This document shows, piece after piece, positions 36,177-44,956 of a stretch of 51,766 bases of DNA. Under the pieces are notes generated by a model. The model was not told the DNA's origin, did no database searches, and worked only from the letters and a program-made list of their open reading frames with translations. This DNA comes from Caulobacteraceae bacterium. GTDB lineage: Bacteria; Pseudomonadota; Alphaproteobacteria; Caulobacterales; Caulobacteraceae. The DNA lies in assembly GCA_019247715.1 (NCBI GenBank), contig JAFBAO010000054.1:1-51766 (forward strand), in the 5' to 3' direction. Within the stretch, counting starts at the first letter, position 1, and each line of letters opens with the position of its first letter. A program made the position numbers and the translations under genes.

Positions 36177-36449
36177 TCAGAAGCTGGAGCGTTCCTGAGA
36201 TCCGTCTCGCTTGTTCTGTTCTTCAGCCAAGCTTGTTGGCTCGCTTTGCTTTACGGTGACGCCAACGGGCCGCGGTCGCGATCTCATGAAGGTGGCGAGC
36301 TCGGCGTCCCGGACGACCCCGATCATGGCCGCCAGCCTTCGCCACTGCGCGGCGAGGCTGAAGAGCGCGAGCCGCGCTTCCTCGCTGGTGGCCAGCCCGG
36401 CCTGAGCCTCACAATCCCTGGCCCGGGAAAGGTACTCATAAAGACGCAT
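36177..36449 (-). CDS. Small helical protein of unknown function
   Basis: 90 residues. The first 45 residues (RARDCEAQAGLATSEEARLA, then LFSLAAQWRRLAAMIG) form the Cys/Ala/Trp-rich helical hairpin found in a widespread but uncharacterised family of alphaproteobacterial small proteins (often RERAEECR...LAEQWxxLA). The C-terminal half is polar and likely flexible. No partner gene. It is 51 bases upstream of the Cys-repeat protein start on the same strand. Confidence 0.72.
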   Translation of the reverse strand: MRLYEYLSRARDCEAQAGLATSEEARLALFSLAAQWRRLAAMIGVVRDAELATFMRSRPRPVGVTVKQSEPTSLAEEQNKRDGSQERSSF

Positions 36450-36600
36450 GGGCGCCGCTACTCATGAAAAAGGCACGGGGAGCCGCTCGCCCAACGCGTC
36501 CGGCCAATGTCGGGTTCCCGACGCGAGCTCTTCCGCCGCGCCGGCACGCCGATTGCAAAAATCCCTTTGACGGCGGCGCTTTTTGGAACGTAGAGTGAAC

Positions 36601-36882
36601 ATGGGGTTCTGGGGTAGGACAAGAATGCGGACGCTGCTGAGAATGGGACGCAGGGCCCACCTCGTCCGAATCGAAGGCGGCGGCGCGATTCGCTACCTGG
36701 TGGGCGGCCCCGACCTAGAGGATCGGCGCACCTTCATCGACGCCGAGGCGGCCGACGCGTGGTACCTGGCGGTGGAGCGGGGCGAGGCGGCCTCGCCGCC
36801 CAGGGGTCCGAAGCGGCTCCTGGAGACCCTCAGCGGCGCCGGGGGCTGGCTCTTCGCAGGTCAACTGGCGCCCCGTCCCTGA
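36601..36882 (+). CDS. Small protein of unknown function
   Basis: 93 residues from the ATG at 36601. An alternative ATG at 36625 gives 85 residues, has a GGA ribosome site, and fits a promoter candidate (TTGACG at 36567, TAGAGT at 36591). Sequence: a basic N-terminus (RAHLVRIEGGGAIRYLVGG), an acidic middle (EDRRTFIDAEAADAWYLAVE), and a basic tail. It could be a compact beta-alpha domain. No family recognised. Confidence 0.62.
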   Translation: MGFWGRTRMRTLLRMGRRAHLVRIEGGGAIRYLVGGPDLEDRRTFIDAEAADAWYLAVERGEAASPPRGPKRLLETLSGAGGWLFAGQLAPRP

Positions 36883-36967
36883 ACATCCAAGGCCGCCGAC
36901 ACGCCTGATGCGCCTCGGGGGCGAGAACCGATCGCCCATTGGCGCGTTTCCCGGAGGTTCTGGCGGA

Positions 36968-36999
36968 CAGCGGGGGGTGCGTTCAGCGGGGGGTGCGTT
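36968..36999. repeat. Perfect 16-bp tandem duplication
   Basis: The unit CAGCGGGGGGTGCGTT occurs twice in direct succession between two small plus-strand genes. It is non-coding. It is probably a slippage product. The rest of 36883-37106 shows nothing I can support. Confidence 0.85.
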
Positions 37000-37106
37000 G
37001 GTGCGCGCCCCATCGGTTCGGCAGGGCCCGCGGCCCTCCGCCTTTCCCGCGCCGCCGTTCGACCCGGCCGCCTGTCTGGGGCCGGGTGCGTGGTGCGGAG
37101 GTCCCG

Positions 37107-37313
37107 ATGTCCGTCTACCGACTCCTTTTCCTCGACGAGCAGAACCAGGTCCGTGGCGTGAAGGTCCTGCCCTACGACGACGAGGCTCAGGCCGTCCGCG
37201 TCGCCAGGGCGATCCCCGACGGCCGCGCCAAGGAGCTGTGGCGCAGCGGCCGGTTCGTTGGCCGCTTCCCGGCCGAACCGGCGCCCGCGTCCGGCGAGCC
37301 CACGCGGCACTGA
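37107..37313 (+). CDS. Small protein of unknown function
   Basis: 68 residues with GCGGAGG upstream of the ATG. Sequence: YRLLFLDEQNQVRGVKVLPY, then DDEAQAVRVARAIPDGRAKE, ending in a Pro/Ala-rich tail. The pattern (strand, turn, strand, then a helix) is typical for small alphaproteobacterial proteins of unknown role. A stem-loop follows at 37329-37358. Confidence 0.68.
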   Translation: MSVYRLLFLDEQNQVRGVKVLPYDDEAQAVRVARAIPDGRAKELWRSGRFVGRFPAEPAPASGEPTRH

Positions 37314-37328
37314 CCGGACGCAGAAAAA

Positions 37329-37358
37329 GCCGCCCCCGGCCCGAAGGCCGAGGGCGGC
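37329..37358 (-). terminator. Stem-loop with A/T tract (terminator, minus-strand polarity)
   Basis: Twelve-base arms GCCGCCCCCGGC / GCCGAGGGCGGC with one mismatch. On the minus strand it is followed by TTTTT (37324-37328), the form of an intrinsic terminator for the gene ending at 37474. It may also limit read-through from the plus-strand gene at 37107-37313. Confidence 0.65.
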
Positions 37359-37473
37359 GAGGCGCGCGCAGCGCTCAACGATCACTACCAAGCGCACGAA
37401 GAGCACCAAGGCTCTCACGATCCGCAACTTCGCGGCCTTCGTTGCGCCGGTTTCCGTCGACGACGGCCGCGCC

Positions 37474-37872
37474 TCACGGGCTGGCGATCTTCGCGGGCGG
37501 GTCGGCTGCGGCGGCCGGCGGATGCATGGCGCCCCCGCCCGCCAGCCCTACGACGCCGGCGATCAGCGCTCCGATCACCGCCGGCCAGACGGCGATCGCC
37601 CAGGGGCCGGGCCGGCGGGCCTCGGCGAGGCCGGCGGCCTTGCCCTCGGCGTAGCGCTTCTCGAGCGCGAAACCGTCGATCTGCGCCTGCAGCCCCGTCC
37701 CCATCTTTTCGATCCGCTCACCGAGCGCCGCGCCGAGTCTGGCGATGTCGTCGCGCAGCGTCGAGAACTGGTCCTGGTCCTCGGCCCTGTGCGCTTCCAG
37801 CGCCGTCTCGATCCGCTCCAGCCGCCCCTCGCCCGGCCGCGGCGCCCGCGTCTGCCGCTGGACGCCGCTCAT
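37474..37872 (-). CDS. Coiled-coil/single-helix membrane protein, possibly phage-derived
   Basis: 132 residues. A basic N-terminus, a helical coiled-coil-like stretch (about 20-85, with EDQDQFSTLRDDIARLGAAL), one membrane helix (about 92-115) and a Pro/Ala tail. Its ATG overlaps the upstream gene by four bases. Together with the genes at 37869-38090 and 38194-38421 it forms a small cassette resembling phage lysis/tail accessory genes. The evidence is form and order only; I see no lysozyme or holin name-bearing motif. Confidence 0.62.
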   Translation of the reverse strand: MSGVQRQTRAPRPGEGRLERIETALEAHRAEDQDQFSTLRDDIARLGAALGERIEKMGTGLQAQIDGFALEKRYAEGKAAGLAEARRPGPWAIAVWPAVIGALIAGVVGLAGGGAMHPPAAAADPPAKIASP

Positions 37873-38090
37873 GGGGCGCGCGCCTTGTGGCGGGTTGCGG
37901 CCGACTCCGCCGAGGGCTTCGCCGCCACGGTCCGGGCCGGGATGTCCACCAACACCACCGCCAGGCCCTCGGCGTCGGCCCGGGTGATGGCGGCCAGCGT
38001 CTCGACCTTCAGCTGGTCGAGGGCGTTGGCGGCGGCGATCCGCGCCCGGTGCTCGGCGACGCGGCTCTGGTCGGGATGCTTGGGGTCCAT
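37869..38090 (-). CDS. Small protein, second of a possible phage-derived cassette
   Basis: 73 residues, highly charged: MDPKHPDQSRVAEHRARIAA and a helix with Leu/Ala (NALDQLKVETLAAITRADAE). Its stop overlaps the next gene (ATGA), so both are made together. I do not recognise a family. It could be a helical adaptor or an antitoxin-type protein; the latter has no evidence beyond size. Confidence 0.58.
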   Translation of the reverse strand: MDPKHPDQSRVAEHRARIAAANALDQLKVETLAAITRADAEGLAVVLVDIPARTVAAKPSAESAATRHKARAP

Positions 38091-38115
38091 CGTCGGATCC
38101 TCTTGGAATTCAGCA

Positions 38116-38156
38116 GCGCGGGGGCGGCCCAAGGGAGGGAACGGCCGCCCCCGCGC
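38116..38156 (-). terminator. Strong GC-rich hairpin between small minus-strand genes
   Basis: Fourteen-base perfect stem GCGCGGGGGCGGCC / GGCCGCCCCCGCGC with a 13-base loop, followed by further GC stems up to 38190. It lies between the genes at 38194-38421 and 37869-38090 and may separate their expression. No T tract is present on either strand. Confidence 0.5.
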
Positions 38157-38193
38157 GCGAGCCCCGGCCGCACGCGCCGGGGCCGGGGCCCGG

Positions 38194-38421
38194 TCAGGCC
38201 GCGCGCGCCTTGGCGAGCTCGGCGAGGGCGGCGAGAAGGGCGGCGTTCTGGGCCGCCCACTCTGAGGGGGTGGGGTCGCGGTTCTCGCTGGCGAAGAGCC
38301 GGATCTGGCTCTGCAGCGTCTGGACCTCGGCCGCCAGGTCGGCGCCGGCGGTGACCAGCGCCGGCAGGGCCTGGAGCGCCATGAGCACATATTGGAGAAG
38401 CACCTGGAAGAAGGTCGCCAT
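38194..38421 (-). CDS. Small protein, third of a possible phage-derived cassette
   Basis: 75 residues. The N-terminal half is one membrane-like helix (FFQVLLQYVLMALQALPALV), followed by an amphipathic helix and the end ENRDPTPSEWAAQNAALLAA. The DPTPSEW pattern plus Ala/Leu helix is one I associate with small proteins in phage lysis regions. The assignment is inference and there is no adjacent structural or lysis gene. Confidence 0.6.
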   Translation of the reverse strand: MATFFQVLLQYVLMALQALPALVTAGADLAAEVQTLQSQIRLFASENRDPTPSEWAAQNAALLAALAELAKARAA

Positions 38422-38615
38422 GGGAGGCTCCTCAGTTTGCTGGAATGGGGTTCGCGGCGCGGCCCCAGGCGCGCTCGGTGAGCAAGCGTGAGGCGTGGCG
38501 CTGGGCCGGCCGCGAAAGGGGAGAATCTCGGGAAGGGCGGGGCCTCTGACGCAGCCCTCTCACCCTGCCTTTTCGCGAAAATCGGCGCGGGTTGTGAAAC
38601 CGTTGTTAACCGCGG

Positions 38616-38753
38616 CCCTCACCTCCCACGGCTTCCAGCCGCGGGCCCCTCCTTTCCCTGAAGGGAGAGCCATACGTATCTGCGAAAAAAGTAGCCCTCT
38701 CCCTTCGGGAGAGGAGGGGCCCATCCCCCGGCACGGGGGATGGGAGGTGAGGG
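38616..38753. repeat. Long CCCTCC/GGGAGG hairpin repeat, copy C
   Basis: A 138-bp inverted repeat that ends at the base before the mpl stop codon. Outer arms CCCTCACCTCCCA / TGGGAGGTGAGGG pair exactly, and an inner GGGCCCCTCC / GGAGGGGCCC stem pairs too. Each arm also carries its own small hairpin (CTGAAGGGAG, CCCTTCGGGAG). Same plan as the repeats at 9338-9483, 26008-26164 and 41089-41156. Its position suggests a role as an mpl terminator or mRNA stabiliser. Confidence 0.82.
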
Positions 38754-40153
38754 CTACCGCCCCCTAAGCGCCTCCACCAGCCCCGCCGCGAACACCGAAA
38801 GCGAATCGTCCCGCGCCCCCATGACCACGATCCGGTCGCCGGGCCTGGCCAGTTCGAGCAGCCGCGCCCCGCACGCCTCGCGATCCGCCAGCGCGCTCGC
38901 CTGGCGCCCGCGCGCGGCGATCGCGGCGGCCACCTCGGCGCTGCCGACGCTGCGGTCGGTGGTGCCGCCGAAATAGACCGGCTCGGGCATCACCAGCACG
39001 TCGTCCTCCGCCAGGCGTTCGGCGAAGGTCTCGGCCAGCGCCTCGCCCATGAGCTTCAGCGGCCCGTAGCCGTGTGGCTGGAACATCACCAGCAGCCGTC
39101 CCGGGAAGACGTGCAGCGTCTCCAGGGTGGCGGCGATCTTGTCCGGGTTGTGGGCGAAGTCGTCGATCACTGTGACGCCCGCCGCCCCTCCCGTCACCTC
39201 CAGGCGCCGGCGCACGCCGGTGAACGTCCCGAGCGCCCGCGCCGCCGCTTCCAACCCCACGCCCGCCGCCCCGGCCGCCGCGATGGCGGCCAGCGCGTTG
39301 GAAAGGTTGTGCCGCCCCGGCATCTTCAGCGCCACCCCGGCGCTCGCACCGCCGCGCCCGTGCGCGAGGAAGCGAATCCCCCAGGGCTCGGGGCGAACGT
39401 CGGAGGCGGTGATGTCCGCGCCTTCTCCGAGTCCAAACCGCACCACCCGCGCCGGGTCCAGCGCCGCCGCCAGGGCCGCGGTCTCGGCGTTGTCGGCGTT
39501 CAGCACCGCCGTCTCGGCCTTCCGCGCGAAGTCGGCGAAGAGGACCCGCAGCTCCTCCATGGACTTGTGGTCGAGGCTGATGTTGTTCACCACCGCCACG
39601 CTCGGCCGGTAGAGGGCGATGGAGCCGTCGCTCTCGTCCACCTCGCTCACGAACGCTGGCCCCTTCCCGACCCGGGCGCTGGCGAAGGGCGCCCCCGGCC
39701 CGGCGAAGTTCTTCATGTCGGCGCCGTTCATGATCGTGGGATCGAGCCCGGCCTCGCTGAGGATCCAGCCGATCATGGCCGTGGTGGTGGACTTGCCGCT
39801 GGTGCCGGCGACGCCGATCCGCGTGGGCGCGGCGTTGAAGAGCTCGGCCAGCAGCTGGGCGCGGGTGACGATGGGGGCGCCGAGCCGCCGCGCCGCCTGG
39901 ACGTCCGGGATCGTCTCCTCCACCGCCGCCGAGACCACCAGGGTCTGGTCGGCGCTGGTCAGGCCCGAGCCGTCCTGCGGCAGAGCCGCACGCCCTCGCC
40001 GCGCAGGAAGGCGAACCGTTCGGGGTTGCGTCCCTGGTCCAGCGCCCGGTCGGAGCCGGCCACCGCCGCGCCCCGCGCCTTCACGATGAGGGCGAGCGGA
40101 GTCATGCCGCTGCCGCCGACGCCGCAGAAGAAGTACCCTTGCCGCTGATTCAT
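38754..40153 (-). pseudogene. mpl: UDP-N-acetylmuramate:tripeptide ligase (Mpl), frameshifted
   Basis: Mpl joins recycled L-Ala-gamma-D-Glu-meso-DAP tripeptide to UDP-MurNAc. The N-terminal part starts [20 protein letters not shown] in one frame. The rest, from [20 protein letters not shown] on, with the P-loop [14 protein letters not shown] and the [10 protein letters not shown] motif, is in another frame. The shift lies near 39975-39990, and the total of 1400 bases is one short of a full codon count. A single-base loss in CTCTGCCG explains it. It could be a true mutation or a sequence error; all other catalytic parts are intact. It is divergent from ldcA, its partner in peptidoglycan recycling. 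Confidence 0.85.
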
Positions 40154-40210
40154 CCGCAGAAGGGTATGGGCCGGCCAGCCCCGGAGCAACCGAATGCCAG
40201 AGCTGAGGCC

Positions 40211-41071
40211 ATGAGCCAGTCCGACCCAGCCGTCCCCGGCCCGGCCCGGACCATCGCCGTCGTCGCCCCCTCCTGCCGGATGTCTCCGGAAGTCGAGCCC
40301 CGGGTGCGGGCGCTCGCCGAGGCCCTCTACCCCGGCCGCCCCCCCTCCATCTTCGTCCACCCACAGGTCTTCGAGAGCTGCGGCCACTTCGCCGGCGACG
40401 ACGCGGCGCGCGCCGAGGCGTTCGTGGAAGTGGCCAACAGTCCGGCCTACGACGCGGTCTGGTTCGCCCGCGGCGGCTACGGCGCGGGGCGGATCGCCGA
40501 GCTCGTCCTGCCGCGCCTTACCGAGGCGGCGCGCCGCAAGACCTACCTCGGCTACAGCGACGGAGGCGCGCTTTTGGGCGCGCTCTACGCCCGCGGTTTC
40601 GCCGGCGCAGCCCACGGGCCCATGCCCCAGGACATCGTGCGCGCGGACGGCGAGGCGGCTGTCGCCCGCGCCCTCGCCTGGCTCGTGGAGCGCGACACCG
40701 CCGCCCTGGAGCCCAGCCTCGAGCCCGGCGGCAAGGCGGCGGCTTTCAACCTCGCCACCTTCAGCGCCATCGTCGGAACGCCTTTCCAGCCGGACCTTTC
40801 GGATCACGTCCTGATGCTGGAGGAGGTCTCTGAGCCCATGTACCGGATCGACCGGTTCCTCTTCCACGTCACCAGCAACGAGGCCGTCCGGGGCGTCGCG
40901 GGCCTGAGGCTCGGCCGCTGCAGCGCCATCCCCGAAAACGACCCCGACTTCCAGCGCACCGAGGAGGAGGTCGTCCGCTACTGGTGCGAGCGCGCCGCCA
41001 TCCCCTTCCTCGGCCGCGCCGACATCGGCCACGACGGCGCGAACAAGGTCGTCCCGTTCGGGGCGCTGTAG
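40211..41071 (+). CDS. ldcA: LD-carboxypeptidase (peptidase family S66)
   Basis: 286 residues. Cleaves the terminal D-Ala from recycled murein tetrapeptide, giving the tripeptide used by Mpl. Nucleophile Ser116 is in GYSDGG, the Glu follows in [15 protein letters not shown], and the His is in [12 protein letters not shown], so the catalytic triad is present. The ATG at 40211 is 57 bases from the mpl start in a divergent arrangement, so both share the intergenic promoter region. Confidence 0.93.
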   Translation: MSQSDPAVPGPARTIAVVAPSCRMSPEVEPRVRALAEALYPGRPPSIFVHPQVFESCGHFAGDDAARAEAFVEVANSPAYDAVWFARGGYGAGRIAELVLPRLTEAARRKTYLGYSDGGALLGALYARGFAGAAHGPMPQDIVRADGEAAVARALAWLVERDTAALEPSLEPGGKAAAFNLATFSAIVGTPFQPDLSDHVLMLEEVSEPMYRIDRFLFHVTSNEAVRGVAGLRLGRCSAIPENDPDFQRTEEEVVRYWCERAAIPFLGRADIGHDGANKVVPFGAL

Positions 41072-41088
41072 CGGACGCTCGCCTTCTT

Positions 41089-41156
41089 CCACCTCCCTCG
41101 CAAAGCGGGGGAGGTGGATCGACGCGCGGCGCGCGGCGAGAGGGGGGGCGCCCCTC
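41089..41156. repeat. Long CCCTCC/GGGAGG hairpin repeat, copy D (short)
   Basis: Begins with a perfect stem CCACCTCCC / GGGAGGTGG at 41089-41117 and continues with GC-rich sequence and a second GGGGGGCGCCCC-type segment. It is shorter than copies A-C but shares the CCCTCC/GGGAGG plan. It lies between ldcA and the DHA2 gene and would end the ldcA transcript. Confidence 0.55.
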
Positions 41157-41194
41157 TGATTGCGAGGCGGAGCGGGCCGCTCTAAGCCTTGGCG

Positions 41195-42721
41195 ATGGCG
41201 CCCGCCGAGGACATCGCCAACCGGATCCCGATCACCTTCGGCCTGATGGTGGCCACGGTGATGACCACCCTCGATTCCACCATCGCCAACGTCGCCCTCC
41301 CGCACATGCAGGGCAGCTTCTCGGCCTCCCAGGACCAGATGACCTGGGTGCTCACCTCCTACGTCGTCGCCGCCGCCCTCATGACTCCGTTGAGCGGCTG
41401 GCTCACCGCCCGGATCGGCCAGCGCCGCATGGTGCTGCTGGCCATCGGGGGCTTCACCGCCGCCTCCATGCTTTGCGGATCGGCCAGCAGCCTGGCGGAG
41501 ATGGTCGTGGTGCGGCTCCTCCAGGGCCTCTGCGGCGCGGTCATGATTCCCGTCTCGCAGGCGGTGATGCTCGACCTCTTTCCGCCGCGCCAGCTCAGCC
41601 AGGCCATGGCCGTCTGGGGCGCCGGCACCGCGCTGGGACCCATGTTGGGACCGGTGATCGGCGGCTGGCTGACCGAGGACCTCTCCTGGCGCTGGGTCTT
41701 CTACATCAACCTGCCGGTGGGGATCGGGGCCATGGTCGTGCTGGCGCTCTTCATGTCCCGGGACCGGCCTCGCCAGGCGCCGCGGCTCGACATCGTGGGC
41801 TTCGGCGCCCTCGCCCTCTTCATCGGCGGCCTGCAGTTGGCGCTCGACCGCGGGCCGCGGCTCGACTGGTTCGCCTCGCCGGAGGTCTGGACCGAAGCCA
41901 TCGCCTCGGGTCTCGGTCTCTACCTGTTCATCGTCCAGATGCTCGCCGCCCGGCGCCCCTTCTTCGAGCGGTCCCTGTTCCGCGACCGCAACTTCGTGAC
42001 CAGCAACATCTTCAGCATCGTCGTCTCCCTCGTGGTCTTCTCGACCATCGCCCTGCAGCCGCCCCTGTTGCAGCAACTGCTGGGCTATCCGGTGTTCAGC
42101 GCCGGCCTCATCATGGCGCCGCGCAGCGTCTTCTCGCTCTGCTCGATGCTGGGGGTGGGGCAGCTGGCCATGCGGGTCGACAACCGCTTGCTGCTCGCCG
42201 GGGGACTCGCTCTCACCGCCATGGCGATGCTGCAGATGAGCCGCTTCGACCTGTCGATGACCAGCCAGCCGTTCCTCGTCGCGAGCATCATGCAGGGGGT
42301 GAGCACCGGCTTCCTGTTCGTGCCCATGAACACCCTGGCCTTCGTCACTTTGGCGGGGCGGCTACGCGGCGACGCCGCCGCCTTCTCGTCCATGACCCGT
42401 TCGCTGGGCCAGAGCGTCGGCATCTCGATGGTGGAGGCGATCTACACCAACCAGGCGGCGGTGGCGCACGCCGACCTGGCCGGCCAAGTGCATGCCTCGA
42501 GCCCGGTCTTCGCCGCCGGCATGGCGGCGCGCGCGAGTCCGCTGTCGCTCGGGGGACTGGCCGGCCTGAACGGCGAGATCACGCGCCAGGCGGCCATGAT
42601 CGGTTACGTCGACGTCTATTACCTGATGTTCCTGACCACCGTGGCGGTCATGCCGCTGGTGTTCATGCTTCGCCTGCCCAGGCGCGGCGCGCCGCTGCTG
42701 GTGGAGACGATCGGTGAGTAG
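41195..42721 (+). CDS. DHA2-family MFS drug/proton antiporter, paralog C
   Basis: 508 residues from the ATG at 41195 (a TTG two codons upstream is an alternative). It has the DHA2 hallmarks [17 protein letters not shown] and [13 protein letters not shown], about 14 helices, and clear homology to the two pumps at 12862 and 20529. It is more diverged than they are from each other, and has no shared leader. Substrate unknown; no EmrA-type adaptor is adjacent. Third pump of this type in 30 kb. Confidence 0.95.
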   Translation: MAPAEDIANRIPITFGLMVATVMTTLDSTIANVALPHMQGSFSASQDQMTWVLTSYVVAAALMTPLSGWLTARIGQRRMVLLAIGGFTAASMLCGSASSLAEMVVVRLLQGLCGAVMIPVSQAVMLDLFPPRQLSQAMAVWGAGTALGPMLGPVIGGWLTEDLSWRWVFYINLPVGIGAMVVLALFMSRDRPRQAPRLDIVGFGALALFIGGLQLALDRGPRLDWFASPEVWTEAIASGLGLYLFIVQMLAARRPFFERSLFRDRNFVTSNIFSIVVSLVVFSTIALQPPLLQQLLGYPVFSAGLIMAPRSVFSLCSMLGVGQLAMRVDNRLLLAGGLALTAMAMLQMSRFDLSMTSQPFLVASIMQGVSTGFLFVPMNTLAFVTLAGRLRGDAAAFSSMTRSLGQSVGISMVEAIYTNQAAVAHADLAGQVHASSPVFAAGMAARASPLSLGGLAGLNGEITRQAAMIGYVDVYYLMFLTTVAVMPLVFMLRLPRRGAPLLVETIGE

Positions 42722-42812
42722 CGGAGCGGTAGGCGAGGCTGGTTCGGCTTGCGGATCTTCGCCGCCCAGGCCTCCGCGGTCCCTTGCCCGACCGATTTGC
42801 GCGATGCTTCGC

Positions 42813-42840
42813 AGCTCCCACGTCCGCGGGCGTGGGAGCT
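42813..42840. terminator. Hairpin between converging genes
   Basis: Ten-bp stem AGCTCCCACG / CGTGGGAGCT with an eight-base loop, located between the DHA2 gene (plus) and the small exported protein (minus). No T tract, but the position between two stop codons fits a shared terminator. Confidence 0.6.
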
Positions 42841-42857
42841 GAAGCTCGGCGGGACCG

Positions 42858-43154
42858 CTACTTGCGGGCCGCCTGGTTGCACTTGGCCAGCTTGTCGGCG
42901 TCGAACGCCTTGCGGCCGGTGAAGGCGGTGAGCTGGCCGACCTGCCGGGCGACGCCCCGGCACTCGGAAGCGTCTTCGCCATTGCTGGTGTCGGACACGG
43001 AATGGCAGCCCGAGGCGGCGCAGTCCCAGATGAGATTGCTGCCCACGAAGCCGGTGGCCTTCGAGGGCTGAGCGGGAACGGCGCTCCAGGAATCAGCGAA
43101 CGCCGGCGAAGCCAGCAGCGCTCCGGCTGCGGCGGCGAGTAGGATCAAACGCAT
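42858..43154 (-). CDS. Small exported Cys-containing protein (CC_3452-like family)
   Basis: 98 residues. A signal peptide (about 1-20) precedes a domain with Cys at about 50, 55, 69 and 93 (WDCAASGC, ECRGVARQVG, KCNQAARK). I believe this resembles a small Caulobacterales-restricted exported family named after Caulobacter CC_3452, recalled from memory and not checked. Function unknown. The region of 161 bases to the divergent lysR gene is AT-rich. Confidence 0.75.
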   Translation of the reverse strand: MRLILLAAAAGALLASPAFADSWSAVPAQPSKATGFVGSNLIWDCAASGCHSVSDTSNGEDASECRGVARQVGQLTAFTGRKAFDADKLAKCNQAARK

Positions 43155-43315
43155 TAGGTATCAACTCCAATCGATGGCAGGGCCGCCGGAAGCCCCCGGG
43201 CGGCTCGACGGTCCGGTTGCTAAGGCCGGAGTTCTCGTCGGACCGGAAACTTGAGGATTCTGTCTAATTTGATAATTCCGAATATGACAAACGCCTTATT
43301 CGACCGACACGAACA

Positions 43316-44250
43316 ATGCCGCGCATCCAACTGGCCGAACTGACCGCCTTCGCCGCGGTCGCCGAGCACCGCAGCTTCACCCGCGCCGCCCAGGGCGTCG
43401 GCGTGGCGACGCCGACCATCAGCCAGACGATTCGGAGCCTGGAGGAGCGCCTGGGCGTGCGGCTCTTCAACCGGACCACCCGCAGCGTCGCCCTGACCGA
43501 GGCCGGCGAGCGGCTGCTGGTGGAGGTGCAGCCGATCCTGATCGGCGTCGAGCGGGCGCTCGAGAGCGTCAACGCGTTTCGCGACACCCCGGCGGGCGCC
43601 CTCAGGCTGGCGGTCACGCGCCCTTTCGCCACCATGCTCATCGCGCCCCTCGTCCAGCCATTCCTGGCCGAGTATCCGGCGATCCGACTGGAGATCGCCG
43701 CCATGGACGCCTACCGCGACATCGTGCGCGAGCGGTTCGACGCCGGCATCGGGGTTGGCGAGCGGGTGGAGCGCGACATGACGGCGCTCCGGATCACCGA
43801 CGAGTTCAAGATGCTGGCGGTGGCCGCCTCGACCTATTTGGAAGGACGCTGCCCGCCGGAGACGCCCAAGGACCTCCATGCCCCAACTGCGTGCGGTTGC
43901 GGTGGGACGGGACCCTCGTCCCCTGGACCTTTGCGGAGGGCGATCAGCAGACCGAGATCGCGGTGGAGGGCGATCTGGTGGTGAACGACCTCGAGCTGGT
44001 GGTCAGCGCCGTGCTCGACGGGGTCGGGGTCGGCTACCTGCCCGAGCCGCTGGTGACGTCCCACATCGCCGCCGGGCGCATGGTGAACCTGCTGCCTGAC
44101 TGGCCGCGTTTCTACTCGGGAATCTTCCTCTACCACCCGAGCCGGCGGCAGACCCCTGCGCCGCTGCGCGCCTTCCTCGGCTTCGTGGAGCGCTGGCGCA
44201 GCAGCCGCCCCCTCGCCTTCCCGCAGCCGCCGCGCCGCCGCCAGGCCTAA
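43316..44250 (+). pseudogene. LysR-family transcriptional regulator, frameshifted
   Basis: An intact HTH (LAELTAFAAVAEHRSFTRAA, then GVGVATPTISQTIRSLEERL) and the first part of the effector domain are in one frame to about residue 188. The frame then changes near 43881-43886, a CCCC run, after which RLRWDGTLVPWTFAEGDQQT and the remaining effector domain follow. The total length of 935 bases is one short of a whole codon number, so a single missing base restores the gene. Regulatory target unknown. Either a recent mutation or a sequence error. Confidence 0.85.
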
Positions 44251-44275
44251 CCTGCCGGGGCGACGATGCTGTCCC

Positions 44276-44845
44276 TTAGAGCCGCAGCGCCATCAGGGTG
44301 AACGCGGCCAGGTCGAAGGGCTCGGCCGCGGAAAGGCCCAGCTCGACGAACCCCAGAGCCAGCAGCGGAGCGATCCGACGCGGCGAGGCCTCCACGACGA
44401 TGCTCCTCGCGCCCCAGCTTCGGGCCGCCTCCATGCGAACTTCGGTGAGGGCCTGAGCGAGGCCGCGGCGGCGCATCGCCGGGTGGACCACCAGCCGGCT
44501 CAGCAGGGCGACCGGAGTGGGAAGGCCGGCGAGCAGGCGGCCGAAGCGCTCGCCGCCGGGCAGATCGCCCGCGTCTGTCTGCAGGCAAAGGCGGGCGGCC
44601 GCCACCACGGAACCGTCGGCTTCGATCGTCCAGTGGAGAGCCCTGGCGTCGCCGGCGTCGCGGAAGAGCGAGGCGTCCGGCGAAAGCTTCGCCGCATCGA
44701 TCACGTCCCGCTCGCTGCGCCAGACCAGCGCCCTCAGCGCGACGATCGCCTCCAGCGCCGCCGGCCCGTCGGCGCGACGGGGGTCGCCGCAGGCGCCGTT
44801 CTGCGCCTCGGCCTGGACGGTTGCGGGGCTCAATCGAGCTTCCAC
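44276..44845 (-). CDS. GNAT-family N-acetyltransferase
   Basis: 189 residues from a GTG with GAGG upstream. The fold signature is clear: a central strand with SRLVVHPAMRRRGLAQALTE (acetyl-CoA pyrophosphate loop in RRRGLAQAL) followed by the C-terminal FVELGLSAAEPF strand. Substrate unknown. It is divergent from the ATP-grasp gene; the 111 bases between them contain an eight-bp inverted repeat CCCCTGCA / TGCAGGGG. The two may form a small modification system. Confidence 0.88.
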   Translation of the reverse strand: MEARLSPATVQAEAQNGACGDPRRADGPAALEAIVALRALVWRSERDVIDAAKLSPDASLFRDAGDARALHWTIEADGSVVAAARLCLQTDAGDLPGGERFGRLLAGLPTPVALLSRLVVHPAMRRRGLAQALTEVRMEAARSWGARSIVVEASPRRIAPLLALGFVELGLSAAEPFDLAAFTLMALRL

Positions 44846-44956
44846 GACACCTCACGAAGGTAGAGTCTTGCCAAGCGGTTCCCCTGCAGCATCTGTGCCG
44901 GCTGGAATCCGCCTTGCAGGGGACGCGGCCCTTGCCGGCCCGAGCAAAGGCGCCCC

